DNA from: Laetiporus sulphureus 93-53 | Lineage: Eukaryota > Basidiomycota > Agaricomycetes > Polyporales > Laetiporaceae | Reading direction: 5' to 3' | Assembly: GCF_001632365.1 (NCBI RefSeq) | Contig: NW_024468538.1 | Coordinates: forward strand, 340,943-404,942 | Length of the DNA stretch: 64,000 nucleotides | Shown here: positions 36,091-47,175 of the stretch, piece by piece | Layout: the number at the start of each line of letters is the position of its first letter | Position numbering within the stretch: position 1 is the stretch's first letter | Translations under genes and position numbers: made by a program | The notes under the pieces: model-generated | Databases searched by the model: none | Told to the model about the DNA's origin: nothing | Seen by the model: the letters and a program-made list of their open reading frames with translations, nothing else

Positions 36091-37074
36091 ATGTCGGTGA
36101 CTAGCTCATCGTCCTCCCGGTCTATGTCTCCGTGGAGGTTCTCTTCGGGCCCGTCTTCCCGTGCTCCATCTCCTCGCGTTCCATCTCCTCCTTCGCCGCC
36201 CTCTCCTTTGAGTCCGTTACGTCTGCCGCCGCCGCCAACGAGGGAACTGCCTCCGCGACACCCGGTGTTTTACCTGGAGGATAACTTAGCCATATTTGAG
36301 GTTGGTGCCACTGACACCTTATGGGCACAACGTCTCGAGCTAGTCATGCCTTGTGAATTGCGCAGGTGGACGGTGCCCTATTCAAGGTCCATCGTTATTT
36401 CTTAGCTCGAGAGTCGGATTTCCTACGCGCCATGTTTCAATTGCCCTCTGGCGAGGCTGCCGCAGAGGGCCAGACTGACGACACGGCGATCCCACTGCAT
36501 GATGTCACTCGGCGCGAGTTTGAAAGCCTACTAGCATTCTTGTATAACAGGTGAGTGGAAGTGCACTTCTTCACTTCGCTCCAACGTCTCATTGTAGCCG
36601 CACAGCATGCACGAAGACGGAAAGCTTACCCTTCCACAGTGGATTGATCTCCTATCCATGTCCACCCGCTTCGTATGCGACAAGATTCGCGAGCGCGCCA
36701 TCAAGGAAATACACCAGCATCGTCCTCGGATTGACCCTGTGGAGAAGATTGTCCTTTCGGTGAAGTTCGAGGTGCCACAGTGGCTCACCCCTTCGTACGA
36801 AGCGATATGCCAGCGCTCGCAGCCTCTGGATATCACAGAGACGATTCGCTTAGGGTTAGCCACAGCGGTTCTCCTTATGCGCGCGAGGGAGATTCTCCGG
36901 CAGGACGTGAGGTCGCGAGACGGCCGGGTCAAAAGACGCGCTCCTTCTCCGCCTCACACAGCCACATCCGCGTCCTGGCCTGGACTGACCGTTGCCGACG
37001 AGGAACCATTATTCGATGCAGATCGGGTTTCAGAGGTTGTGCGGAACGTCTTTGCATTGCCGGCTGATGCCTAG
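36091..37074 (+). CDS. BTB/POZ domain protein, tandem copy 2
   Basis: Three exons (36091-36300, 36366-36550, 36606-37074) sum to 864 nt, 287 residues. A 60-residue Ser/Pro-rich lead is followed by the BTB domain (D-N-L-A-I-F-E, then F-K-V-H-R-Y-F-L-A-R-E-S-D-F-L), T-D-D-T-A-I, L-L-A-F-L-Y-N and the helical tail L-L-S-M-S-T-R-F-V. Exon 2 has the same length, 185 nt, as in copy 1 and both introns sit at the same codon and phase. The protein is probably nuclear or cytosolic. Divergence from copies 1 and 3 is large, so the duplications are old. Intact. Confidence 0.85.
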
Positions 37075-37561
37075 GTGTCGTGAGGCATGCATCAGAGCTT
37101 CGTCCATTCGCCGCTTTCGCAGTCCTAGGCATTTTTCGAGACTCGTCGTGGCGTCATTGCATGTATGGTTCCCATCAGCTTATGGCAGAAGCCTTCATTT
37201 GCCTTATTGCGTACGAGACGGGCCGGCAATTGAATAGTCATATTTCCGGTGCTTGCAGCCGATGCTGTTGCGAACGTTCCTTCAGCGGCTTCTCAGGATG
37301 CGAGAGCTTTGTCGGGGAAATTCGCAAGCCTAATAGATCGTGTTTTCACACCGCGGATGATCATTTCCACCACGAGCTGGATCCACGACCTCATGCAGGC
37401 AGCATGGGGCCGCCGCAGTCTTAGCGGTACTCTGATCACCTATAGAAGGGCCGCTCTCGCATTGCTGACAGCTTTGCCTCTTTGTGATATCCTTCGGTGT
37501 CCTGCTGTCATATCCCAACAGCTACATTCGAGAGAATATCAAAATCGCTACTCGTATCAAC

Positions 37562-38466
37562 ATGAGTCTATGCGCAGCATCAACTCGGACGAGCTCTTCG
37601 GAAGCATGCACGAGCCATTCGACGATTCGCAGCAGTAGATTTTTCTTCACGGACGAGACAGTGATCTTCAGGGTAGATGCTTCACCACGGTTGCTAAATC
37701 GCGAACATGACTGAAGAAAGTCCAGGTTAGCGATCCCCAAGAAAACAAGGATCACTTCTACCAAGTCCATCGATACTTCTTACAACGAGACTCTGAGTTC
37801 TTCCATGGGATGTTCTCGTGTCCTCCCGAGGACGGAGGCGCAGAAGGGAAAACAGAAGAGACTGCCATCTTCTTGCCAGGAGCCACATCATACGAAATGG
37901 ACTGTCTGCTCTCGTTCCTATACGACGGGTGAGTATCCTACTTCAAAAATATGACTGCACATTGACTCACTGTCTTACATGACGACGCCAGCATGTACGA
38001 ACATGCACTCTGTCTGGAAGACTGGATTGCCTTGCTATCCATATCGACTCGTTTCGTCTTCGACAAGATCCGCGATCGAGCCATCCGAGAAATCAGCGCG
38101 CACGTTCCGGCTTTGGATCCAGTCCAGCGTATATCTCTCGCAGTCAAACATGACATACCGGAATGGCTTATGACTGCCTACGTGGAGCTGTGTACGCGAC
38201 CCATACCGCTAAGCAAGAAGGAGGTGGAGGAACTTGGTCCTACCACTGCCGCTCGCCTTGCCCGTGCTCGAGAGGATTTGATGGGAACGCGCGGTGAAGC
38301 ACCATATCGGACAGGCTTGTCGGCTATAGCGAATGCACCTCTCGGTGCATGTGGCTGCAGGTCATGCCGACAAGCACGGCGTGAATCCGCCATAAGCTCG
38401 GCTTTGAACAACTCAAAGACGGTGGCGGCCATCATTGAGCGTGCAATGTCTTTATCCCTATCATGA
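37562..38466 (+). CDS. BTB/POZ domain protein, tandem copy 3
   Basis: Three exons (37562-37672, 37726-37928, 37992-38466) sum to 789 nt, 262 residues, the shortest of the trio. A 25-residue Ser/Thr-rich lead precedes the BTB domain (D-E-T-V-I-F-R, then Y-Q-V-H-R-Y-F-L-Q-R-D-S-E-F-F), E-E-T-A-I and L-L-S-F-L-Y-D. The helical tail W-I-A-L-L-S-I-S-T-R-F-V matches copies 1 and 2. Exon 2 is 18 nt longer than in the other two, an insertion just after the first strand. The C-terminus contains a Cys-x-Cys-x2-Cys cluster (G-A-C-G-C-R-S-C) absent from the others. Intact. Confidence 0.82.
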
Positions 38467-38818
38467 TGGCTCTGAGTCGCATGCGTCTTATCGTAGCACG
38501 ATGTCATGGTTCGTATAAGTTGATAGGGATTACTTGTACTGACCTATCTCTCTTAAGCCTTCTGTATTTTGAGCTCCTGTTGTACATCGCAGAACGATTC
38601 ATCCGCAGTGCATCCCAGCTGTTCAGAGACACTTGCTCATCGTTAGCCTGTAGTAGACCCAAGAAGCCCAAGCACCGTAGATCACACAACGGGATCCTTC
38701 AGGTAGTGTTAGTGGGTAGTTAGCGGTATCGAGGGTCCCGTCCGAGATCGATGGTCCCCTACTACCGTTTTGTCGAACTCAGCACGTGATGAATTTATAT
38801 ATATACACATGAAGGTGT
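38467..38818. other. Boundary between genes and repeat-rich DNA
   Basis: Downstream of the third BTB gene; no gene seen. An AT-rich tract (TTTATATATATACAC) lies near 38792-38807, just before the first dispersed repeat module. Confidence 0.45.
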
Positions 38819-38975
38819 GAAGTTCAGGACCAGCACGAGGAACGAGCGCTGGGCCGAATGCTTGCTTACTAAGCAGGTGGGCGAAGAAGAGACGCGCTCA
38901 GCTGACGTACGTGCTATGTCTCTTCCCACCCGCCACGACCTTCGCTACCAGCTCGTCTCGTAGTTTCTTTACCCA
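38819..38975 (+). repeat. Repeat module B, copy 1
   Basis: 157 bp matching 42593-42749 base for base in length, with roughly a dozen substitutions by eye. Both begin GAAGTTCAGGA and end TTTCTTTACCCA. One frame is open through most of both copies, but the protein is not recognised. The module stands alone here, without the A modules that flank copy 2. Confidence 0.85.
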
Positions 38976-40004
38976 AGCTGCTCTTCGCGGTTCTTCATTA
39001 TTTCTCACTTCATTGCACCTGTACCACAACTGGGAGTTTACACGACCCACGGAGCAAGGCTGGAAGGTGCTAGAGGGAAGTCTACTCAAGGCCTGCGCTC
39101 CGACAGCAACTACTGGACCCGTAAAGGGGGAGGAGCGCACTACACGCAATGCGTCCAAGGCGAAAAGGCATGCCCTTAGCTGCGAGAGCATTCCAGAAGA
39201 TGAGTATTTCTTCATCTATGAGGGCATCGAACTTCTCGCCGGCATGCACCGAGTCACTAGAGAATGCCGCTGAGACTCCCTATCATGAACCTTTTTAATG
39301 CAGCACAGCTTACTGGATTTATTCGTGATGCGTTTTTTTTTCATCCTCACGAGAGGCTTTCTTGAAGGTCATGCGGGTGCTCGTCAGTGTGCATATACTC
39401 ACTTGATAAGTCAAGCACACGTCGATTCTCCATGAATGCCCCCACGCTGGCAATGACCGCACACGCTGGTGGCGAATGCTCTCGTGCGGCGTCGAATGCC
39501 ACATGCCGTTTCGTGATGGCAAACAGCTTACGCTCTCTGAGCCGTCCTGTCTTATATGCGCGTGGACGGACTACCGACCTTATATATGCACGCATATAGT
39601 TATCCGCACTGGCCGACCGTCCTTATGTGTCCTCGTCGACGGGTGCCTGCTCATCAATGCTGGCCATCAACTTGTGCATCTTTTGGAACCTCACCGGACA
39701 TTGCAGCGTGCCTCATCGGCTGCAAAGGAAACTCCCACCGTTTTTTTTTTTTTCTTCTGCGAGTCTACCGAGCCTTTGCCGGACATCCCACACGCATGCG
39801 TTCGTGAATGTATCTTGATGCCATACCATGCAGCTGCTTTCTGAGCTGTTCTGCGACGTTATTCCCTTCCTGATCCATCATTGAGAAGGCTGGCCCACCC
39901 GGCAAAGTTTGCGTCATACGGCGTTAATGCTGCAAAGATGCAGCACCCTAGGTCACTGAAGGCCATCTCTTCGTATCATCAGTTAGAGCATTTCTCTCAC
40001 TCGT
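38976..40004. other. Repeat-rich spacer, no supported gene
   Basis: Contains two long T runs (near 39333 and 39741) and short open frames on both strands without domains. T runs next to repeats are often retroposon tails, but no element could be delimited. Confidence 0.4.
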
Positions 40005-40860
40005 TCGTTGGGAGTGTGCCATCCCCTTTGTGTCATAGAGTGCACACCCATTCTGTGTTGTCCTTTGGAGTGTCTCTCCGCATCATACATTAACAGGTGC
40101 ATACCTTCGAGATCTTCGGAGCGTTTCTCCTCCCGTCATCGTTCGTTCATAGATGCGTGCCTTTGGGATCGTCGGAGTGTTTTCTCCTCCCTTTTTCTGC
40201 ATGCGTTTTGCATCGTCCCTTCATGGACATGTGCCTTTGGGATCGTTGGAACTTTCTCCTCCCTTTCTTGGCATATGTTTCGCATTGTCCATTCGCAGGC
40301 GCACGCGTTTGGGATCGTAGGAGCGTTTCTCCACCCGTCGCTGGCAGACGTTGCCACAATTATTCGTCGGAGCGTTTCTCCATGTCATCTGTCTGCAGGC
40401 ATGTGCCTCTGGGTTCGTAGGAGTGTGTCTCCGCCCGTTGCTGGCCGACATTGCCAACCATTGTTCGTCGGAGCGTTTCTCCACGTCATCTGGTCATATG
40501 TGCGTGCCTCTGGGTCCGTAGGAGCAATTTCTCCACCCGTTGCTGGCAGATGTAGCCAGTATTGTTTGCTGGAGCATTTCTCCGTGTCGTTCGTTCTTAG
40601 ATGCATGCCTTCTGGATCGTTGGACCTTATGTCTTTCCGTCACTGTTCATCGGGGCATTTTGTCCATGTCGTCTGTTCATAAGGATGTGCCTCCAAGTCC
40701 GTAGGGTTTTTCCCCAACCATTACTGGCCGATGTTGTCAGCGTTGTCTACTGGAGCCTTTTTCCATGTCGTCCATCCATCGGCAAATGCCTTCGGGATCA
40801 TAGGAGTGTTTCTCATCATGTTACTGGCAGACGTTGCCAGCGTTGTTCGTCGAAGCCTTA
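40005..40860. repeat. Minisatellite with diverged units of roughly 115-130 bp
   Basis: A tandem array built of alternating half-units with cores such as TCGGAGCGTTTCTCC and GCTGGCAGACGTTGCCA, linked by GTGCCTCTGGGTTCGTAGGAG-like spacers. About seven diverged units are visible. Because units are close to multiples of three, long frames stay open on both strands (up to about 224 codons on the + strand), which gives a false impression of genes. Confidence 0.7.
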
Positions 40861-42299
40861 TACAGCAACTTCGAACTTTTGTTTCTATATTCCGGTTCTT
40901 TGTGGGACCTTAAGGAATGATCTGTTTCCCTTGCGAACGCAAAGCGTATCAGATATGTTATCGGGCTCCCGGTTCTTCTCGTGAGTGCAGAACGCGAACA
41001 TGTTATACAGCGCAATGCTATGAACTTCAACGGTCGCCATGCCCTAGGCGTACGTCGAAGGACCTTTGGCTTTTGGTCGATGTGTCAACTGACCAGAGCA
41101 TCTGTCTTGTTATGGGCCATTGCTGCCAGGTAACTTGGCACTGGGTCTCAGGGCTGGATGCAAAACCTGATCAGGTGATAATGGCACACTCGTATTTGCC
41201 GCTCACGCAGCGGACACCCAGACCACCCAGGATACCTCCCTGATCATTCGGGGTGATGATATGGGCGTCACCGTCGCATATAATTGTGGTCGCGTTCACC
41301 ACATGAATGACTCTATTCGTCATGTCGATATTATTGTCATGGCCCCAGCCTCGCCTTCCTTTCATGTCTGTGTTATAACTGCAGATAATTTCACTACCCC
41401 AGCCTCTCAGGGTGTTATGGACGTCTAGCTACCTCGTCTTGCCACCTCGAAGTGGAGCTTCAACCTTTCATTCTTGTTAGCACAACCTCACGGCCAACTC
41501 TTGTGCAGGCCGGCACAACGGTGCACGACTGGGAAGCCTACACTCGGTTGTTCCATGTCCCCGTGGCTGGATTCCTCGTTCTTTGGCAAACCTCACGTGG
41601 CATTCAGCATCTCATCTTCTCCTTCGTCTGGAACCTATGTGTTCTCTTCTATGTCTTCCTGCCTGCACTGAAGGGAAAGACCTACCATTTGTGATGCTAG
41701 GCTTCTCAGAACCGCTCAGTTTGCGATTTGTTTTCGGCATTCCTGAGTTTGCATACAAGCTCGCACCCACAACCCTCGTTGCTGCCTTCGTTGCTCCTTG
41801 GCATGGTCGAGCTACTCGTTCTATCATGGTTAACTGGCTTGCCAGTCTGCATTCCTGGCTTATCGAACATGGTGTGCCTTGGCACTGTGGTGACGTGTTA
41901 GAAATGGTGTAACAATGGCTAGCACGGCTGTCCCGGCAAACTTCTCCTAGCCCACCGTACCCTCTTGTGACCCTCGAGCATATGCACCCTTGTGATAAGG
42001 TTTAGTCCTTCCAACACTGAAGCCTTGATGCCAGTGTATATGTGTGTGTGCATGGTAAATTGGTGCGTGTGTCGATTCAGCAAGGTTATCATGCCCAGTT
42101 TTAGCCTGGTTGACCTTGGATTTCTCATCGCGCGAGTGCAGCGCCCCGTGTAGTTCGCATATCGCCTGGTGGCTGGCGAGAACACCGTCGCTATGTCTGT
42201 TCGAGTGATTCTGTCACTATATACCATGCCTCGTCCTTCTCTACGTGACCCAGTGTGGGGGAGTCATGGCGACAGAGGCGGCACGACTGTTGTGGGTCG
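40861..42299 (+). pseudogene. Decayed coding-like region, probably transposon-derived
   Basis: Several + strand frames in this stretch have protein-like composition. One runs from about 41171 through V-T-V-A-Y-N-C-G-R-V-H-H and meets a TAG near 41427; the same frame then stays open to about 41669. Another frame at 41583-41912 reads F-G-I-P-E-F-A-Y-K-L and ends at a TAA near 41910. The pieces overlap and shift frame, as expected of a dead element. I do not recognise the family. Confidence 0.35.
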
Positions 42300-42590
42300 G
42301 GTGGTGTAGTTGTGCCTCCCTCGTTAGGCTGCTACGCCGCCACTTCACGCTCGAGAGTTCGGCCCAGACACGCTCGGAAGCCCTGGATTGTCGGTCAGTG
42401 AATCAGGAGTCTGGTCACTGATGCCAGGACCCCGAACACCAGTGATCCAGATCCCGAGCACCCTTCGTGCACGGCGGAAAAAGCCGCATGCTTGTCTGGC
42501 CGAACCCTCTCCCCCACACACCGTCGTAGTATTCAAGGTTGTTCATACCACTCCATCTCACCTCGCAAGCACCCGCTGAACTTAGAAAGC
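42300..42590 (+). repeat. Repeat module A, copy 1
   Basis: 291 bp, same length as its direct repeat at 42785-43075, differing at roughly two dozen positions by eye. It ends with CCCGCTGAACTTAGAAAGC and abuts module B copy 2 at 42593. The order A-B-A looks like a short composite unit. Confidence 0.85.
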
Positions 42591-42592
42591 AT

Positions 42593-42749
42593 GAAGTTCA
42601 GGATCAGCACGAGGAACGAGCGCTGGGCCGAACACTTGCTTACTAAGCAGGTGGGCAAAGAAGAGACGCGCTCAGCTGACGTACGTGCTATGTCTTTTTC
42701 CACCCGCCACGACCTTCGCTACCAGCTCATCTCATAGTTTCTTTACCCA
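42593..42749 (+). repeat. Repeat module B, copy 2
   Basis: 157-bp partner of 38819-38975, placed between the two A modules. Followed by a T run at 42764-42770. Confidence 0.85.
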
Positions 42750-42784
42750 CCCACCCACTCCTTTTTTTTGTCTTAGTGTTTAGC

Positions 42785-43075
42785 GGTGGTGTAGTCGTGC
42801 CTCCCTCGTTAGGCTGCTACGCCGCCACTTCACGCTCGAGAGTTCAGCTCAGATGCGCTCGGAAGCCCTGAATCGTCGGTCAGCAAATCAGGAGTCTGGC
42901 CACCGATGCCAGAATCCCAGACACCAGCAATCCAGATTCTGAGCACCCTTCGTGCACGGTGAAAAAAGCCGCATGCTTGCCTGGCCGAACCCTCTCCCCC
43001 ACACACCGTCGTAGTATTCAAGGTTGTTCATACCACTCCATCTCACCTCGCAAGTGCCCGCTGAACTTAGGAAGC
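42785..43075 (+). repeat. Repeat module A, copy 2
   Basis: 291-bp partner of 42300-42590, same orientation, ending about 50 bp before the stem-loop minisatellite. Confidence 0.85.
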
Positions 43076-43124
43076 CCAACCTATGGTGCAGATTCTGGCG
43101 GAATCCGCCAGATTTCTATCTCGG

Positions 43125-44050
43125 AAGTAAGATGGCTCACCAGCAATTTCTTGTAACCTACATATGTTTTGGAATGTCTAGCATGAAATCTTGTAACAAG
43201 GTCACTCACCAGCAATCTTTGGTGATGTAAATACATTTCTGAATTGCTAGCATGAAATCCTGGTAGTAAGGTAGCTCACCTGCAATTGTTGGCGACCTAA
43301 ATACATTTTTGAATTTCAAGGTAGCTCATCAGCAATTTCTGGTGACCTAAATATATTTTTGAATTTCTTTCCTGAAATTCTTGTAGCTCATCAGCAATTT
43401 ATAGTATGTTAGACATGTTTCTGGATTTCTATCATAAAATCCTCATAGCTCACCAGCAATTTCTGGTGAGCTAGACATGTTTCTGAATTTCTAGCTTAAA
43501 ATCCTCATAGCTCACCAGCAATTTCTGGTATGCTAGATGTGTTTTTGGATTTCTATCATAAAAATCCTTGTAGCTCACCAGCAATTGCAGGTAATCTAGG
43601 CAGTCTTTCTACCATGAAATCCTTATAGCCCACCAGCAATTGCAGGTAACCTAGACAGTCTTTCTACCATGAAATTCTTATAGCCCACCAGCAATTGCAG
43701 GTAACCTAGGCAATCTTTTAAAAAGCAGCATCAATAATGTGCAGTACTTCTTCAACATGCCTATGGACTGAAATCTGCTGTTGACAGATTTCTACCATGA
43801 AACTCGCTAAGCAAGGTGACTTAATGGTAAATCATTGTAATCTAGACATGAAATCCTGGAAGCAAGGTAGCTCACCAGCAATCTCTGGTAACATTAACAG
43901 ATTTCGCTGTACAAATTCAGCAATCTGTTAGATTCACCAAAATTCAAAAACATGTCTGTGTTACCAGAGTTTGCCAGTGAGCTACTTTGGTGCTAGGAGT
44001 TCATGCTAGAAATTCGAAAATGTGTCTTAGATTGCCAGAAATTGCCAGTG
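43125..44050. repeat. Stem-loop minisatellite with an orientation switch
   Basis: Diverged tandem units of roughly 60-75 bp. The core is GCTCACCAGCAATTTCTGGT followed by a short spacer and ATTTCTAGCATGAAATCC. The core is itself an inverted repeat (ACCAG, six-base loop, CTGGT), so each unit can fold. From about 43930 to the right end the units are reverse-complemented (GCCAGAAATTGCCAG and neighbours), giving a head-to-head arrangement. It abuts the LTR-like repeat that begins at 44051. No coding. Confidence 0.75.
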
Positions 44051-44510
44051 TGTCACGGCACATTGTGACTCCTGCCTAAGAAGGCAAGAAGCTGGCTGCA
44101 AGGTGCAGCCTGCATCCTGTGACCCATAGCCTGTGTTGTATGGTGATATACAAGATGCAGAAAGGGGCTCAAAGGGCCCTTAGCCTTATAACACACAAAA
44201 GGAGGTGGTGGCTGTTAGGCCGCATAAGCATGTATAAATTAGGTGAATAGAACTGGGGATACCCAGTTCCTCATAGGTGCTTATATACATGTATGGCAGA
44301 GCCCCTGGCACTTGTGCTACTGTGGGACCTCTGATACCTACATGTGAACATAATGCCAGAACCAGTAATGGTTCTGGTCTCGCCATGACAACTACCTACT
44401 ATTGGCCGTAAGGTTGTCCAATGAGATAATTGTATAACATGATGCCACGTTGTCGGTGACTGAAGTGGGACCACTATTGAGTGGCCAATAGGATGTCTAC
44501 TACTTTCTAA
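44051..44510 (-). mobile_element. LTR-like repeat, family C copy 1
   Basis: Begins TGTCACGGCACA and matches, with many changes, the first 500 bp of the element at 45807. Shared blocks include CTCAAAGGGCCC, TGCTTATATACATG (a TATA box on the minus strand) and CCTACATGTGAACAT. The right end is unclear; no GTGACA terminus is found, so the copy is probably truncated. Its first bases are the same as those of the Gypsy LTR at 46500, which suggests that both belong to related Ty3/Gypsy families. Confidence 0.6.
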
Positions 44511-45806
44511 ATAACAAATTTGACTATTGATGTACTGCTGTCACGTGCTCACGTGATACCTAAGTTGCATCTTTTCATTGGACGCTGCTTGTAGCGTGCT
44601 GCACATCACCGCTTGAAGTCCCCTTTTGTGTGTATCTGTTCCTGTCTCTGTTGTTGCAGTCATGTACTATTCGTTGTGTTTAAACTGCCTGCTGCACTGC
44701 GATGTGTACGTGTTTATGTGTTGCATGCTTTGTAGCATTGTATGGTACATTCGATGTGTTGGACAAAGTGTTCACCTCATATCGCTGACTATCCTTTCTC
44801 AGGGGTTACATTGATTGGTTTCAGTGGATCGATGTCGTACTCGCTATCAGTGACTGCACTGCATTGCAGCGTATGTGTTGGTATACACATGACATTCTTA
44901 GGTTCGTTTATTCACACCTTTTTGGCTGCCATGGTGATGTTGATGCGAAGTGTGATTTATAGGAGTATTTATTAGCTTTGTATTCATGTACTTCAAGCAC
45001 TGGCCATCCATTTGCGTGCTTCCATGCACTTTCAGCATCAACAGATATCAGCGTATGCAGTTACATTGCATTTGCAGGTTTCACACCTCTCCGATGCGAG
45101 GTGTTTTTTTCGCTGTCGTCGGTCAACGGTTTTGCTCATGCACAGTCACATTGCATCGATGGCACTCGAACCTCTCCAGTGGGGGGTGGTACTCGGCAAT
45201 CGTGCATTTGTTTAACGAGTGACATTTGTGGATTTCCATCTGCTCTCTCTCTGAACCACTGTTACGTTCAATGGCATTCGTATTGTGAGTTCCATGGATT
45301 CCTCGTGGTCTTCCAACGTAGGGTCTGTGGCTATTGATATGCTGGTGTCGTTCATTGCAGGCCATTTGCCATTTCGATATTTGAAAGACGTGTATCGCAT
45401 GCATGATGTATGCCGTGATACCCAGACACGAAGTTTGAGTGGTCTCCAGAACGTACTTGAACAGCATCGGTGCAGACCAGAATGCCCGCCTACTGTCGCG
45501 GTGTTCGACTTTGTCGACGATGACTTGCATAGCATTACTCCTGATGGCATGTGCGTTTTCGACTGGTCTCTACTGAATCGCTTTCTGATCTTAAGTGGTC
45601 AGCTTTCATAGACCGGAATGGACAAGTACATGTTTGTCGGAGTCATTGATTGTAGCGCAGGCATGCCTTTGATAGAAGATAATGTTGTAATTGTGGAGAT
45701 GCCTCTCACTGATCTCATACATAGGATTGATTTCGGTTCGCTTATTAAACTTGCAGAATCACACGGTCTTCACCCCTCTTATGGCAAATGGACATTAGAT
45801 GATGTT
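44511..45806 (+). pseudogene. Helitron ORF, 5' part
   Basis: Left part of a Helitron rolling-circle transposon ORF that resumes at 58225. Early coding is scrambled, but from about 45285 a frame reads F-R-Y-L-K-D-V-Y-R and later P-E-C-P-P-T-V-A-V-F-D, the DNA-binding-like repeats found at the N-terminus of mushroom Helitron helicases. It stops at a TAG at 45609-45611, then stays coding-like to L-D-D-V at 45806, where the family C element is inserted. Deleting the inserted elements and one target copy lets the frame run on as L-D-D-I-V-H-D-L-V-A-H. The 5' terminus of the Helitron was not found. Confidence 0.6.
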
Positions 45807-46499
45807 TGTCACAGTGCATCATAGATCCTGCTAAAAGGCAAGAAAATGGCTGCAAGGTGCTAGCCACACTCAGTGACCTGCACAAAAACCAAAATAAGGA
45901 CCTGCCACAAGGAGGCTAGGTCAAAAAGGCATGCAGTGACATGCAGCCTACAAAATGGGGCTCAAAGGGCCCATAGCCTTATGTCACACAAAGAGGGGGT
46001 GAAGGCTTCTTAGGTCGCATGAAATAGATGAATGAAACTGGAGATACCCAGCTTCCTCATGGGTGCTTATATACATGCAGGTAGGGACTTCAGTCACTAT
46101 ACTAAGGTAAATACCCCTGACACCTACATGTGAACATGATACCATAGCCGGTTAGGTTCTGGTAGCTACTATGGCAACTATCTACAAAGGCCATGGATAT
46201 GCTGAGGTAATCCTATCTAATCCAATGGGATAATTGCCTGAAAGTGGTGCCACTATTGAGCGGTGACATGGGGCCACTATGGAGTAGCCAATAGGGTTGA
46301 TCTCACTTATCTGAGTGATGAATTGGGTGCTTGCTAGCTTGATGATCTAAAGGGTTCCTTTCTGGGCAAGTGGCCTGGTGTCATGTGACCAACAACTGAT
46401 AACTTCCGAATAAGGTAAGTGGCCAGTATTATGTGACTGGGTGGCTGAATCATGGGCGCTTGGTGATCATGTGGTAGACACAGTGTTATGAAGCGTTCC

Positions 46500-47157
46500 T
46501 GTCACGGCACACTGATGACAAAGATAGACAACCAAAATAAGGAGTCCCCTTGAGGGCTTTCTGGCTGAGAGCCTACAGCGACGAGCTGTGGCGATACGAC
46601 GTGCCCACTGATGAGGCCGAGTTGCTAGTCGCAAAGTAAGACTTACTGGCAAGGCGAGGGGTGCTATCACAAGTGAGGATGATACTGGATATATAGCACA
46701 CTGAGAGTGTCTGGTAAGACCCCTCTGTGATGGTAGTGGAGGACGAAGGAGAATAAGACTGAGGTCTCCTCCTCGTCTCGCTGGTCCTTATATACATGAT
46801 TGCTATGCTACTGTATAGTACTACCTAAGCGAGTCACATGCTATCCTACTGGTCAGTGCTACAATCGTACGACATGTCCCAATTATCCTGATTGGCTGCC
46901 TAATAATAACTCACAGAGACGGAGCTCCTCTTGAGCACGCAATATGGCGTCATGGCGATTGCAACATATGATGCCATGCCGAGGAGTTTGGTGTCACGTG
47001 ATAATGCCGAGAGAGATCCGAGGTCATGTGACTGGATGCCTCGTTATCTTATCTCATTAGGTCACGTGACTTCTTGTGCGACGAGAAATGATGAAAAATG
47101 ATATGCTCCTTAATAGCATTTGTTCCTATAATGACTTTGTCAGGTAAAACTGTGACA
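46500..47157 (-). repeat. Gypsy 3' LTR
   Basis: 658 bp, starting TGTCACGGCAC on the + strand and ending AACTGTGACA. It differs from the other LTR at about 20 positions that I could count, nearly all transitions. A minus-strand TATATAAGG near 46790 is the likely promoter TATA box of the LTR. Confidence 0.9.
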
Positions 47158-47172
47158 TCACCCCCTTCTCAA
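47158..47172 (-). promoter_or_regulatory. Gypsy polypurine tract
   Basis: On the sense (minus) strand the bases just before the 3' LTR are GAGAAGGGGGTGA, the expected plus-strand primer position. It lies directly after the stop codon of the dUTPase frame. Confidence 0.75.
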
Positions 47173-47175
47173 GGT

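Noticed and set aside
40008..40682. 224-codon + strand ORF
   Set aside because: It is produced by the minisatellite; no start context, introns or domain, and comparable frames exist on the other strand.
42560..42590. Match of CCCGCTGAACTTA to the start of fungal large-subunit rRNA
   Set aside because: The match is only about 13 bases, flanking sequence does not resemble ITS2 or LSU rRNA, and it occurs in both A repeat modules.
43125..44050. CRISPR-like array of repeats and spacers
   Set aside because: Units are diverged, spacers are similar to each other, orientation switches, and the genome is eukaryotic.
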